Shown here in pieces: positions 29,714 through 38,208 of a DNA stretch of 41,962 nucleotides. The notes below the pieces were generated by a model, which saw only the letters and a program-made list of their open reading frames with translations, was not told the origin of the DNA and made no database searches. Origin of the DNA: Candidatus Gastranaerophilales bacterium (GTDB lineage Bacteria > Cyanobacteriota > Vampirovibrionia > Gastranaerophilales > Gastranaerophilaceae); the NCBI GenBank assembly GCA_910588555.1, contig CAJUPC010000019.1:1-41962 (forward strand), in the 5' to 3' direction. The position numbers and the translations under genes are program-made. The first letter of the stretch is position 1. Every line of letters starts with the position of its first letter.

Positions 29714-31027
29714 CTATTTCTTTATTGATAACAAAGCTGTATAAGATGGTAAAATTGTTGTCTTGCCGTCTTTTGTTGCTTTGTCTATTGCTTTTTTTAT
29801 GTTTGGTTCTATTATGATTTTTTCTTGCGGAATTCCTGCATATTTTAAACGCGACGCCATATCGTTTGCGCGAATTCCTGATGTTATTATAAGTTTTTCG
29901 GCATTTTTTAACTGTTCAAAATCGCTGTCCCATAGCCAGCTCACGTCTCGCCCGTCAGCGTAATTGTCGTTAATTGCTATAACTATATTTGATTTTAAAT
30001 CCACTGTTTTTAAGACTTCGCTTGCGCCTGTAGGATTTTTAATAAGCTGAATTACTGCAGGATTTCCGTTAATTGTTCGTTTTTCCGTTCTGCCAAAGAT
30101 TGCGTGATATGTGTCTAAGGCTTTTTGAATTTCTGCTTGATTTAATCCTATTTCAAATGCAAAAGCAATTGCAGCAAGTGCGTTGTATGCATTATAAAGC
30201 CCTGCTAGATTTACTTTAAATTCAAACTCAATTCCGTGGCTTTTAACATTAATAATTGAATAGTCGTTATAGACTTTTACCTCTGCAGGGTAGTCGCATT
30301 TGTGGCGTTTGTATCCGCATTTTGAACAGTAATAATGTCCCTGCTGTGCGAAAAACTGTTTAGAATATTCAAGAGGATGTCCGCACATACAGTTGAAAAC
30401 TTCTGAGGGGGCATTTGATTTATGTTCGTACGAACAGTCGTATTCAACATTTTCAAAACCATAGTATACAGCATATTTTGTTCTGTCAAAAGTTGCAACA
30501 ATTGGGTCATCTGCGTTTAGAACAAGTTTTAAATCAGGATTTTTGTCAATTGCATTTTTGATAAATTCAGCAGTAGTATTAAGTTCTCCGTATCTGTCAA
30601 GTTGGTCGCGGAAAAGGTTTGTCACAACCAGGTAATCGGATTTCATACAGTCATATAATTTAGTCAAATAAGCTTCATCAGACTCTATCACTGCGTAATC
30701 ATATTTTTTGTAAGGTCTGATATTTAACGCAAACACATTAGCAACTCCGGTAAGCATGTTTGCGCCTTCAAGATTATGGATAACTTTTTGATTAGCTGTT
30801 TCAAGCAAGTGTGCCATAAGTCCTGAAGTTGTAGACTTGCCGTTTGTACCCGTAACTGTGGCAATTTTATTTTTTATATATTTTTGGCAATGTTTTAAAA
30901 AATCAGGACAAATTTTCAAAGTCATCATGCCGACAAATGAAGTTCCCGAAGATTTGTTGCGTAATTTTATCGCAATATAAGCAGCTCTTGCAATAATTAA
31001 TGATATATAAAATCTTATTCTGTCCAT
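29714..31027 (-). CDS. murT: MurT-type Mur ligase (lipid II isoglutaminyl synthase subunit)
   Basis: In Firmicutes and relatives MurT works with the amidase GatD to amidate D-Glu of lipid II. The 437-aa protein has the Mur ATP loop TGTNGKSTTSG, ESDEAYL, VVTNLFRDQLDRYGE, and a Cys4 zinc insert characteristic of MurT (CMCGHPLEY and YYCSKCGYKRHKC). The C-terminal DNYADGRDVSWLWD carries the Asp expected at the MurT-GatD active site. The N-terminus has a short hydrophobic stretch. No gatD lies next to it; its neighbour is pdxJ. Confidence 0.9.
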   Translation of the reverse strand: MDRIRFYISLIIARAAYIAIKLRNKSSGTSFVGMMTLKICPDFLKHCQKYIKNKIATVTGTNGKSTTSGLMAHLLETANQKVIHNLEGANMLTGVANVFALNIRPYKKYDYAVIESDEAYLTKLYDCMKSDYLVVTNLFRDQLDRYGELNTTAEFIKNAIDKNPDLKLVLNADDPIVATFDRTKYAVYYGFENVEYDCSYEHKSNAPSEVFNCMCGHPLEYSKQFFAQQGHYYCSKCGYKRHKCDYPAEVKVYNDYSIINVKSHGIEFEFKVNLAGLYNAYNALAAIAFAFEIGLNQAEIQKALDTYHAIFGRTEKRTINGNPAVIQLIKNPTGASEVLKTVDLKSNIVIAINDNYADGRDVSWLWDSDFEQLKNAEKLIITSGIRANDMASRLKYAGIPQEKIIIEPNIKKAIDKATKDGKTTILPSYTALLSIKK

Positions 31028-31090
31028 TATAAATAGTCCTTTAGACGTATTCCCCTAATCTCTATTATATATTAGTATAAAAAGAGTAAA

Positions 31091-31450
31091 ATGTATATAT
31101 TTATCGCAATAATTTTTATAGCAGAATTAATAATCGCTTTAAATTTAATCCTATGGATAATGAAAGCGGATAAAAAAGTGCAGCATGTAAACGCTTGTGT
31201 CGTTACTTTTAAACCGCTCGCACAAACTTATTTGCAATATATAAGATGTAAAATTACAGCATTCAATGAATCGTTTGGCGGTGTTTTTACATTTATCCGC
31301 AAAAAGCAGGAGCAGTTTATATCCAAAACGGTTATTATGTTGGCGATATATTCATTGTTATTTATATTTAAAATCAGAGCAAAGAAGGCATCCAAAATTT
31401 ATAAGATGATAAGCGTAATACGTGATTTGGCAATGGAATTGACCGTTTAA
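31091..31450 (+). CDS. Hypothetical membrane protein
   Basis: The 119-aa protein has an N-terminal membrane helix (residues 2-23, IFIAIIFIAELIIALNLIL) and a second hydrophobic segment near 82-95 (TVIMLAIYSLLFIF). A basic tail follows (KIRAKKASKIYK). No conserved motif is recognised. It is divergent from murT across 63 bases and lies upstream of the YtxH group, with a separate promoter between. Confidence 0.6.
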   Translation: MYIFIAIIFIAELIIALNLILWIMKADKKVQHVNACVVTFKPLAQTYLQYIRCKITAFNESFGGVFTFIRKKQEQFISKTVIMLAIYSLLFIFKIRAKKASKIYKMISVIRDLAMELTV

Positions 31451-31451
31451 C

Positions 31452-31480
31452 TTGTAATCTTGCAAAAAATATGTTAGAAT
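31452..31480 (+). promoter_or_regulatory. Promoter of the YtxH-DUF948-YtxH group
   Basis: TTGTAA (31452-31457), 17 bases and TAGAAT (31475-31480). A leader of roughly 90 bases follows, holding the CTGACCAAGATA element (31526-31537). Confidence 0.55.
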
Positions 31481-31575
31481 AAATTTGTACTATTGGTTAA
31501 AACGGGAGTCATCGAAAGTGAGTGCCTGACCAAGATAAATAAAATAATTCAAAATTTATAAGAAAGGGTAAAAAA

Positions 31576-31884
31576 ATGAGCAAAAACAAATCATTAATGT
31601 TTGGCATGGGCTTGCTTGCAGGTGTTGTCGGCGGACTTATTGCAGGTGTTTTGTATGCCCCGAAACCGGGTGAAGAGTCAAGACGCGAAATTAAAGAAGC
31701 AGCTTGTGAATTGTACGAAAAACATTCTCCTGCTATTAAAGAAGCTAAAAAACAGGCTCTTGAAAATGTTGATTTGATGAAATATAAGTTAGAAAGACAA
31801 TTGAGAAAATTTAATAATATGATAAAATCAAAGAAACTTCTAAAAGCAAAAGAGCTTGAAGAAATGGATGATTACAGTTACTAA
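31576..31884 (+). CDS. YtxH-domain protein
   Basis: The 102-aa protein has an N-terminal Gly-rich hydrophobic segment (GMGLLAGVVGGLIAGVLYAP) followed at once by KPGEESRREIKEAA, the YtxH signature. A charged helical tail likely forms a coiled coil. Family members are small envelope proteins often linked to general stress, but their function is poorly known. First of three related small genes. Confidence 0.85.
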   Translation: MSKNKSLMFGMGLLAGVVGGLIAGVLYAPKPGEESRREIKEAACELYEKHSPAIKEAKKQALENVDLMKYKLERQLRKFNNMIKSKKLLKAKELEEMDDYSY

Positions 31885-31918
31885 ATAAGAACCAATGTCG
31901 TTATAGAGGGTAAAAAAT

Positions 31919-32275
31919 ATGGAGATGTCACAAATAGCGTTAAATCAGGGTTTAACCTTTTTAGTATGGGCAACAGGTGTTGTATTGATTGTTGTTGCCG
32001 GATTTTTGGTTAAACTATTGATTGACCTTTCGGTTTTGGCTAAAAACTTAAACCAAACTTCAATTATTGTTAATGAAGAATTGAAACCGACTTTAAATGA
32101 ATTAAATCAAACATTAAGTTCAATAAACGAAATTGTAAAAAATACGGATAAAGGCGTAGGTGATTTCAAATCGGCAATTTCCGGTTTTGTAGACAAAACC
32201 AAACTTCTGTCGGGCACTTTGTTGGGCGGATTATTCAAAGGTTTTTCAACAGCATACAATATGTTTAAAAAATAG
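31919..32275 (+). CDS. DUF948 (YtxG-like) small membrane protein
   Basis: The 118-aa protein has one membrane helix (about residues 14-36, FLVWATGVVLIVVAGFLVKL), then a helical region with heptads (LAKNLNQTSIIVNEELKPTL, LNQTLSSINEIVKNTDKGV), as in DUF948 proteins such as YtxG. In Bacillus, YtxG and YtxH are encoded together, and the same pairing is seen here. GAGGG lies 8 bases before the ATG at 31919. Function unknown. Confidence 0.75.
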   Translation: MEMSQIALNQGLTFLVWATGVVLIVVAGFLVKLLIDLSVLAKNLNQTSIIVNEELKPTLNELNQTLSSINEIVKNTDKGVGDFKSAISGFVDKTKLLSGTLLGGLFKGFSTAYNMFKK

Positions 32276-32341
32276 CCGTTTTTGGTAATGAATAGCATTA
32301 CGTAAATTGTTAAAATATAGACGAGAAAAGGAGTAATAATT

Positions 32342-32614
32342 ATGTCAGCAACTAAATTTTTAGCAGGTTTTATAGTAGGCGGTGCAATTGGTGCCGTAGC
32401 AGGTATTCTTCTTGCACCAAAATCAGGTGAAGAAACACGTGCAATGATTGCAGACAGCGCTAAAGATGCTTTGAAAAGAGCAGATGAAACTGTTAAAGAA
32501 ATTCAATCGAAAGCAGATGATGTTGTTTCTGATATGCAGAAAAAAGGCGACGAAATTAAAGAAAAACTTCAAAACCTTATTAATCAGCAGAAAGAAGCAA
32601 AACAAGAAGCTTAA
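32342..32614 (+). CDS. YtxH-domain protein, second copy
   Basis: The 90-aa protein opens with a Gly/Ala-rich hydrophobic helix (FLAGFIVGGAIGAVAGILLAP) and KSGEETRAMI, then a long charged helix with many Lys and Glu residues (residues 40-88). It is a shorter paralogue of the gene at 31576 and comes after the DUF948 gene, with AAGGAG upstream. It ends at a strong bidirectional terminator. Confidence 0.85.
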   Translation: MSATKFLAGFIVGGAIGAVAGILLAPKSGEETRAMIADSAKDALKRADETVKEIQSKADDVVSDMQKKGDEIKEKLQNLINQQKEAKQEA

Positions 32615-32644
32615 CAAAAAAGAGGCTTTCGCCTCTTTTTTGTT
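32613..32644. terminator. Bidirectional terminator between the YtxH group and a prepilin gene
   Basis: Perfect 14-bp arms (32613-32626 and 32631-32644) with a TTTC loop. The stem contains A6/T6 ends, so it can stop both strands. The stop codons of both flanking genes overlap its ends. Confidence 0.9.
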
Positions 32645-33403
32645 ATAGTTTATACGGATAATCTTCTTTGAATTCCCAACCGTCCATTTGTAATAAGCCG
32701 CTGCAGGTTCCTGCATTTATTTTACAATCTGACAGTCGTTTTGCTCTTGATTTGTCTAAGTTTAAGTTTTTAAAAAACGCACAGAATGACTGATTTTCCC
32801 CAGGGCAATAGTATTCGCCGCTCTTTGCAATGTTTTTACAAAGTAAAAAACTGTATATGTCTTTGCCGGGTTTATTAGGTTTATTGTTTCCATTTGTATC
32901 ATAAATAAGGTCCATGCAGGCAGAACTGTTCATAATATAAAAATAAGAACTGTCAGGAAGATATACAATCGGGTGTTTTCCTGATTTATTGCCTTCTTCA
33001 TCAACTAAAGCTTTTGCATCGTCAATATTTGTATATTTAATGAATGGTGCAATATATTTTAAAAAGAAAGTTTTTGCTATTTCTCCATTTGCCTCGTAAT
33101 TGTAGCCGCCTTCTTCATCTGTTAAAAAAGCTTTTCTTTCCCAATTATTTACTGGCCCATTTTCAATTTCTGACATAAGTATGGCTTGACTCATCATACT
33201 GTAGAATTTTTTAAGTCTTGCAGAAGTTTCTTGTTTTTTGTGATGTTGAATTAAATTTGGCATAGTAATAACCGCAACCACACCAATGATTGCTAAAGTA
33301 ATTAAAACCTCAGCAAGAGTAAAACCAAAAGCAGCCCTAAAAAATCCTAAGCCAAGAACTTCGGGGGGGGGGCAATCACAGCACTATGCTTAAATCTTGA
33401 CAT
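32643..33403 (-). CDS. Prepilin-like protein, frame broken at a C10 tract (off state)
   Basis: The body encodes the helix GFTLAEVLITLAIIGVVAV and a globular part with DTNGNNKPNKPGKDIYSFLL and paired cysteines, ending at 32643. The start at 33403 (GGAGG upstream) encodes M-S-R-F-K-H-S-A-V-I-A-P, then ten C (33363-33372). After the run the frame meets a TAG within six codons. With 11 C it would read on into the helix as a full-length prepilin of about 253 residues with a G-F cleavage site. The break is in the same place, with the same offset, as in the 12971-13728 gene. It is read as off, or as needing slippage; an assembly error cannot be excluded. Confidence 0.78.
33363..33372 (-). repeat. 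C10 homopolymer in prepilin leader codons
   Basis: Ten G on the plus strand, the same length as the run at 13688-13697 and at the same codon position. Frame check by hand: 10 or 9 C give early stops; 11, 8 or 14 C are open. Confidence 0.8.
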
Positions 33404-33429
33404 ATAAATACCTCCATCTTTCTAAACTC

Positions 33430-33458
33430 ATTATTTACCATGTTTCGTTTTTTGTCAA
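33430..33458 (-). promoter_or_regulatory. Promoter of the prepilin gene, cassette copy 3
   Basis: TTGACA (33453-33458), 17 bases and AATAAT (33430-33435) on the minus strand. Confidence 0.7.
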
Positions 33459-33489
33459 GTGTGAATCTTTTTTATGTTATCATATCTAT

Positions 33490-33651
33490 ATGATAGTTTC
33501 TGATGTAGTGAAAATTAAAAAAATACAAAATTTTGATAATCTTTATATTGAAAAAGAACTTTGTAAAATTTACAAAAATCCTGTCCGATGGGCAATTGTT
33601 GATATTGATAATGAATATTTGACTATCAGTGTTTCTTATATTATAAGTTGA
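33490..33651 (+). CDS. Small hypothetical protein (53 aa)
   Basis: The frame from the ATG at 33490 encodes MIVSDVVKIKKIQ, then NLYIEKELCKIYKNP and VRWAIVDIDNEYLTISVSY, a compact alpha/beta-like composition. There is no Shine-Dalgarno site. The longer frame from 33397 would overlap the divergent pilin promoter and is not favoured. A weak TTATCA-type -10 box just upstream would make it leaderless. No family recognised. Confidence 0.5.
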   Translation: MIVSDVVKIKKIQNFDNLYIEKELCKIYKNPVRWAIVDIDNEYLTISVSYIIS

Positions 33652-33698
33652 TTTAAAAAATTTTTTTATGATAAATTTAATATAGAGGGATATATAAT

Positions 33699-36617
33699 AT
33701 GTTAAAAAAAATTGGTATCGGTTTAGGTATATTTTTTGTTACACTTTATGCTTTGTTTTTGATTGTTCCGTTTTTTATCAGCGGGATTGTTAATTCATAT
33801 AGCGGCGAAATCTCAAAGATGATTGAGGAAGCCTCAGGATTTAAGGTTAAGTTAGAAAACATTCGTATTATAACAACGCCGAAGCTTACAGCAGGCGGCG
33901 GTGTCGGGCATATTGAAGCCGCGCTTCCGAGCGGCGAAACTTTTTTAACTGCTGATAATGCAGGAGGAAAACTTTCATTACTTCCTCTATTACTGCGCAA
34001 AATAGAAATCGACGTAGTTGGAGCTGAAAATGTTAATCTTAATTTAAAGGTTAAAAAAGACGGGAAATTCTTGATTGAAGATTACATTCCACAGACCGAA
34101 AAACCGTCTAATCCTAAAGAACCAATGGCAGAATTGCCTTTTGGTATAAAGCTTTCTAATCATCTTCCAAATATTGTCATCAAAAATTATAATATTTCAT
34201 TTATTGATATGCCTACAGATAAGACATATTCAATTTACGGACAAAAAGCTAAGATTAGTGATTTTATTTTAGATAAAAAGATTAAGCTTACTGCTGACGG
34301 TAAGTTTATGCTTCAAGAAAGAGAACAGTTCAGCTATGATGTTAAAGTCCTAAATAAGGTTATGCCTGATATTGATTTGAACGACCTTGTTTTCTCCCAG
34401 CAAACTGTGCCACAGCCTCAAGTTCAACCGCAGCCGGCTCAGCCTTTTAATATAATTGATATTTTTAAAGCAATTCATAATAATCAGCTGACAGCAGATG
34501 TAATAGGAGATATTACAACATTCGGAACCTTTGAAGATATTAATTTTGACGGTATAATGAATGTTTCAAACCTTGGTATTGCAGTTGACGGAAAGAAACT
34601 GCCACCCAGCAATATTGATATAAAACTTAAGGGTAATACAATTAATCTTTATACAAAATTGTATACTGCTGAAAAAGAATTGACCGAGCTTGTCGGTAAT
34701 TTCAAAACGGGTAAACATCCCAAAATTGATTTGAACTGTAAATCAAATGCGCAATTCAAAAGTATTATTGATATGATTGACAGTATTGCGCAAACTTTCG
34801 GATACAAAGATTTGGAAACATTGACAGCAGCAGGCGGAATTGACGCTGATTTTACTTTGAAATCAAATTTAAAAAAAACTGAATCTTCAGGGTATTTTAA
34901 AGTTCCGTCTGCGTCATTAGCCTATAAATTGTATAATTTTGCAATAGCTAATATTAAGGCTGATATTGATTTTGCAAATAATAGTCCTGATTTTAATGTG
35001 AATTTGACGGGCGTAAATTACAAAGATGTTCCGTCAAACACTAATTTAAATATTGCGGGAGTTAATCTTGTAAAAAACATTGTTAATCTTTCAAATGTTA
35101 AAGTGACTAATCCTGCGGCAATTGTTACTGTTCCGACAGCAAAGGTTGTTATTACCGAAAAAGAAATTGCTATCGAAAATGCAAAATTGATTTATGATAA
35201 TATAAAACTGGATATTAAAGGTAAAATTTCAGATTATCTTGCGCAAAATATTAAGCTTGATTTCGTTGCCGACGGAATAGGTCAAATAGCATTGAAAGGG
35301 GCGTTGAATGATGTTTATAAAGCTTTGAAGCTTGATTTGAATTTGTTGACGAATAAAACCGTTTCAATGGAAATTCCGGGACTGCCCAAATCGAATGTGA
35401 AAACTGATTTTAATATTCATGTTGGCGGAAATGCTTTAAATCCGATATTGAAAGGAGCGGTGCAGGTTCCTTCTTTATCAATTCCCGATATGCTTGTTTC
35501 AATGCAGGATATGAATGTGTCATTAAACGGTCCTGTTGCACGCGGTAAAGGTACATTGAAGAAATTTACATCAGGCGGTATTGTTGCCGAAAATCTTGGT
35601 GCGGATTTTGATTTGACAGGCAATGTGTTTAATTTGAAAAATATTACGGGCGACGCTTTTTCAGGTAAGGTCGGCGGAAATGTTTCTTATAATATTGTAA
35701 ACGGACATATCGGTGTAGATTTTAAAGGCTCAGGTATGGACGCCGAAAAAGCTATTGCGGGTGCTGCGGGGCTTAAGAATGCGTTGTCGGGTAAACTCGG
35801 ATTTAACGCTAATGTAACTTTGCATGGTGCTACCGATGTGGAGATGATGAAAAATCTTAAAGGTAAAGTATCTTTTGATATTCAAGACGGAAAACTTGGT
35901 AATATCGGTCGTTTTGAAAACTTTTTGTTTGCGGATAATATTTCGTCTAATTCTGTTTTAAAAGCTGCTGTGAATTCTGTTTCAGCGCTTCCTGCAATAA
36001 AAAATACAGCTGAATTTAAAACAATTTCAGGCGATTTGAGTTTTAACAACGGCTGGGCAAACTTAAATCCCATAAAAGTTATTGGTCCTTCAATGGCTTA
36101 TTATATAACAGGACGGTATAATTTGTTAAATGCGACCGCAAATGTGGTTGTTCTCGGCAGATTGTCGGCAGAAGTAGTTAAGCTTTTAGGACCTTTAGGT
36201 GATTTGTCAGTTGAAAAATTGACTTCTTATATTCCAAAATTTGGTAATATGACAGGACGCTTGATTAATGCACTTACGACTGACCCGAAAAAGGAGAATA
36301 TTTCGGCAATTCCTCAATTATCATCAGGAAATAAAAACTATAAAGATTTTAAGGTCCAATTTAACGGCGGTGTTGAAAGCAGAAGTTCTGTAAAATCTTT
36401 TAAATGGCTTTCAAAATGTGACACATCTGCAATTGAAACTGTGACCGTAAAAGAGCAGGTTCAACAAACTAAACAGGCTGTTCAAGAAGCCGTTCAACAG
36501 AAAAAAGATGCAGTTAATGAACTTCTTGAACAACGCAGAAAAGAAGCCGAAGCCTCACGTCAGCAATTGCAGGACGCAAAAGAGGGATTGAAAAATCTTA
36601 AAAACTTATTGAAATAA
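33699..36617 (+). CDS. AsmA-family envelope protein
   Basis: The 972-aa protein has one N-terminal membrane helix (KIGIGLGIFFVTLYALFLIV) and then a very long series of beta-strand repeats rich in LNLKVKKDGKF- and SGKVGGNVSYN-type segments, as in AsmA/TamB-like proteins. Those are thought to form a hydrophobic groove that moves lipids between inner and outer membranes. The AsmA-type C-terminal module (about residues 620-880) includes GLKNALSGKLGF and GPLGDLSVEKL. The tail (about 910-972) is a Gln/Lys/Glu-rich coiled coil, unusual for the family. GAGGG lies upstream. Precedes gpmI by 58 bases. Confidence 0.82.
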   Translation: MLKKIGIGLGIFFVTLYALFLIVPFFISGIVNSYSGEISKMIEEASGFKVKLENIRIITTPKLTAGGGVGHIEAALPSGETFLTADNAGGKLSLLPLLLRKIEIDVVGAENVNLNLKVKKDGKFLIEDYIPQTEKPSNPKEPMAELPFGIKLSNHLPNIVIKNYNISFIDMPTDKTYSIYGQKAKISDFILDKKIKLTADGKFMLQEREQFSYDVKVLNKVMPDIDLNDLVFSQQTVPQPQVQPQPAQPFNIIDIFKAIHNNQLTADVIGDITTFGTFEDINFDGIMNVSNLGIAVDGKKLPPSNIDIKLKGNTINLYTKLYTAEKELTELVGNFKTGKHPKIDLNCKSNAQFKSIIDMIDSIAQTFGYKDLETLTAAGGIDADFTLKSNLKKTESSGYFKVPSASLAYKLYNFAIANIKADIDFANNSPDFNVNLTGVNYKDVPSNTNLNIAGVNLVKNIVNLSNVKVTNPAAIVTVPTAKVVITEKEIAIENAKLIYDNIKLDIKGKISDYLAQNIKLDFVADGIGQIALKGALNDVYKALKLDLNLLTNKTVSMEIPGLPKSNVKTDFNIHVGGNALNPILKGAVQVPSLSIPDMLVSMQDMNVSLNGPVARGKGTLKKFTSGGIVAENLGADFDLTGNVFNLKNITGDAFSGKVGGNVSYNIVNGHIGVDFKGSGMDAEKAIAGAAGLKNALSGKLGFNANVTLHGATDVEMMKNLKGKVSFDIQDGKLGNIGRFENFLFADNISSNSVLKAAVNSVSALPAIKNTAEFKTISGDLSFNNGWANLNPIKVIGPSMAYYITGRYNLLNATANVVVLGRLSAEVVKLLGPLGDLSVEKLTSYIPKFGNMTGRLINALTTDPKKENISAIPQLSSGNKNYKDFKVQFNGGVESRSSVKSFKWLSKCDTSAIETVTVKEQVQQTKQAVQEAVQQKKDAVNELLEQRRKEAEASRQQLQDAKEGLKNLKNLLK

Positions 36618-36675
36618 AAATATGTTCTTGTTAAAATTTCTCTATTGAAGAAATATAAATAGAGGATATAAGATT

Positions 36676-38205
36676 ATGACACAGAGAGTATTATTATGTA
36701 TTATGGACGGCTGGGGTATCAGCACAAATCATCCCGAAAATGACGCAACAAAACTTGCTAATCCCGTTCATGTTGACAAACTTGAAAAAGAAGAAAAATT
36801 TATAAAATTGCATGCAGACGGCGAATACGTAGGACTTCCGGCAGGCCAAATGGGTAACAGCGAAGTCGGACACCTTAATTTGGGTGCAGGCAGAATTGTT
36901 TATCAAGATTTGTCCAGAATTAATAATGCTATTAAAGACGGTTCCTTCTTTAAAAATGAAAAATTCTTGAATGCTATTGAGCACGTTAAAAAGAATAATT
37001 CAGCATTACATATTTACGGTCTTGTTTCTACGGGCGGTGTGCATTCATCTTTAGACCATGTTTTAGCATTGATTAAACTTGCGGGCGAACAAGGTGTTAA
37101 AAATTTCTATGTACACGCATTTTTAGACGGTCGTGATACTCCGCCGCAATCAGCTTGCACATTCTTAGAAAAAGTTGAACAAGAACTTAAAAAATATAAT
37201 CTTCCGCCTGTTGCAACCGTAATCGGCAGATATTATATTATGGACCGTGACAATCGTTGGGAACGTGTTGAAAAAGGCTACAACGCATTATTGTTCGGTG
37301 AAGGCGAAAAAGCGTCATCAGCTTACGAAGGTGTTAAAGCTTCTTATGAACGTGGCGAAAATGATGAATTTGTTCTTCCCACAGTTATCGGCGGTGAAGA
37401 GTCAAGAATTCATGACAACGACGCAGTAATTTTCTTCAACTACAGACCTGATAGAGCAAGAGAAATTACAAGAGCAATTAATTTTGAAGAATTTGACGGC
37501 TTTGAACGTAAAAAAGTTTTGAAAAATGTTTATTACGTTTGTATGACCCCTTATGATGAAACATTTGATTTCCCTGTAGCTTACGGAAAAGAAAAAATGG
37601 AAAATATTCTTGGCGATGTTTTGCAGGCAAATGGTGTTAAGCAATTCAGAACTGCAGAAACAGAAAAATATGCTCACGTTACATTCTTCTTTAATGGCGG
37701 CGTTGAAGAACCTCAGGCTGATGAAACAAGAGTTCTCGTTGCGTCTCCAAAAGTTGCAACTTATGATATGCAGCCTGAAATGAGTGCGTATGAAGTTTGT
37801 GATAATGTATTGAAAGCAATTGACAACCCCGAATACGGCTTTATCCTTGTAAACTTTGCAAACCCTGATATGGTAGGTCATACCGGTGTTGTTGAAGCTG
37901 CAACAAAAGCTTGTCACGTGGTTGATGAATGTGTTGGAAAAATTGCCGATGCCTGCAAAAAACACGACATAGTTATGCTTTTGACTGCTGACCATGGAAA
38001 TTCAGAAGTTATGGTCAATGCAGAAACAGGCAAACCTCAAACTGCACATACTACAAACGAAGTTCCGTTTGTTATGATTAATGCACCGAAAGGTGTTGAA
38101 TTAAAATCTGAAGGTGCTTTGTGCAATGTAGCTCCGACAGTTTTGGATTTGATGAATATAGAATTACCCGAAGAAATGAGCTGCGGCTCTTTGATAAGAA
38201 AGTAG
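36676..38205 (+). CDS. gpmI: 2,3-bisphosphoglycerate-independent phosphoglycerate mutase
   Basis: Interconverts 3- and 2-phosphoglycerate in glycolysis using two manganese ions. The 509-aa enzyme has MDGWGIS with a metal Asp, the phospho-Ser site MGNSEVGHLNLGAGR (Ser near residue 60), HAFLDGRDTPP, YYIMDRDNRWER, NYRPDRAREI and TADHGNSEVM. All catalytic motifs are present and length is typical. Only 3 bases separate its stop from the SNF2 helicase start, so the two are likely co-transcribed. Confidence 0.97.
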   Translation: MTQRVLLCIMDGWGISTNHPENDATKLANPVHVDKLEKEEKFIKLHADGEYVGLPAGQMGNSEVGHLNLGAGRIVYQDLSRINNAIKDGSFFKNEKFLNAIEHVKKNNSALHIYGLVSTGGVHSSLDHVLALIKLAGEQGVKNFYVHAFLDGRDTPPQSACTFLEKVEQELKKYNLPPVATVIGRYYIMDRDNRWERVEKGYNALLFGEGEKASSAYEGVKASYERGENDEFVLPTVIGGEESRIHDNDAVIFFNYRPDRAREITRAINFEEFDGFERKKVLKNVYYVCMTPYDETFDFPVAYGKEKMENILGDVLQANGVKQFRTAETEKYAHVTFFFNGGVEEPQADETRVLVASPKVATYDMQPEMSAYEVCDNVLKAIDNPEYGFILVNFANPDMVGHTGVVEAATKACHVVDECVGKIADACKKHDIVMLLTADHGNSEVMVNAETGKPQTAHTTNEVPFVMINAPKGVELKSEGALCNVAPTVLDLMNIELPEEMSCGSLIRK

Positions 38206-38208
38206 AAA

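Larger units (their letters stand above)
33273..33458 (-). repeat. Promoter-leader-pilin helix cassette, copy 3
   Basis: Matches 13598-13785 from the -35 box through the pilin helix codons, with a 2-base length difference in the 5' UTR. It is identical to 1-29 over the visible leader codons and RBS. Confidence 0.75.

Noticed and set aside
33397..33489. Upstream extension of the 53-aa gene
   Set aside because: It runs through the divergent pilin promoter and 5' UTR, which are conserved as DNA in three places. The coding-like part starts at 33490.
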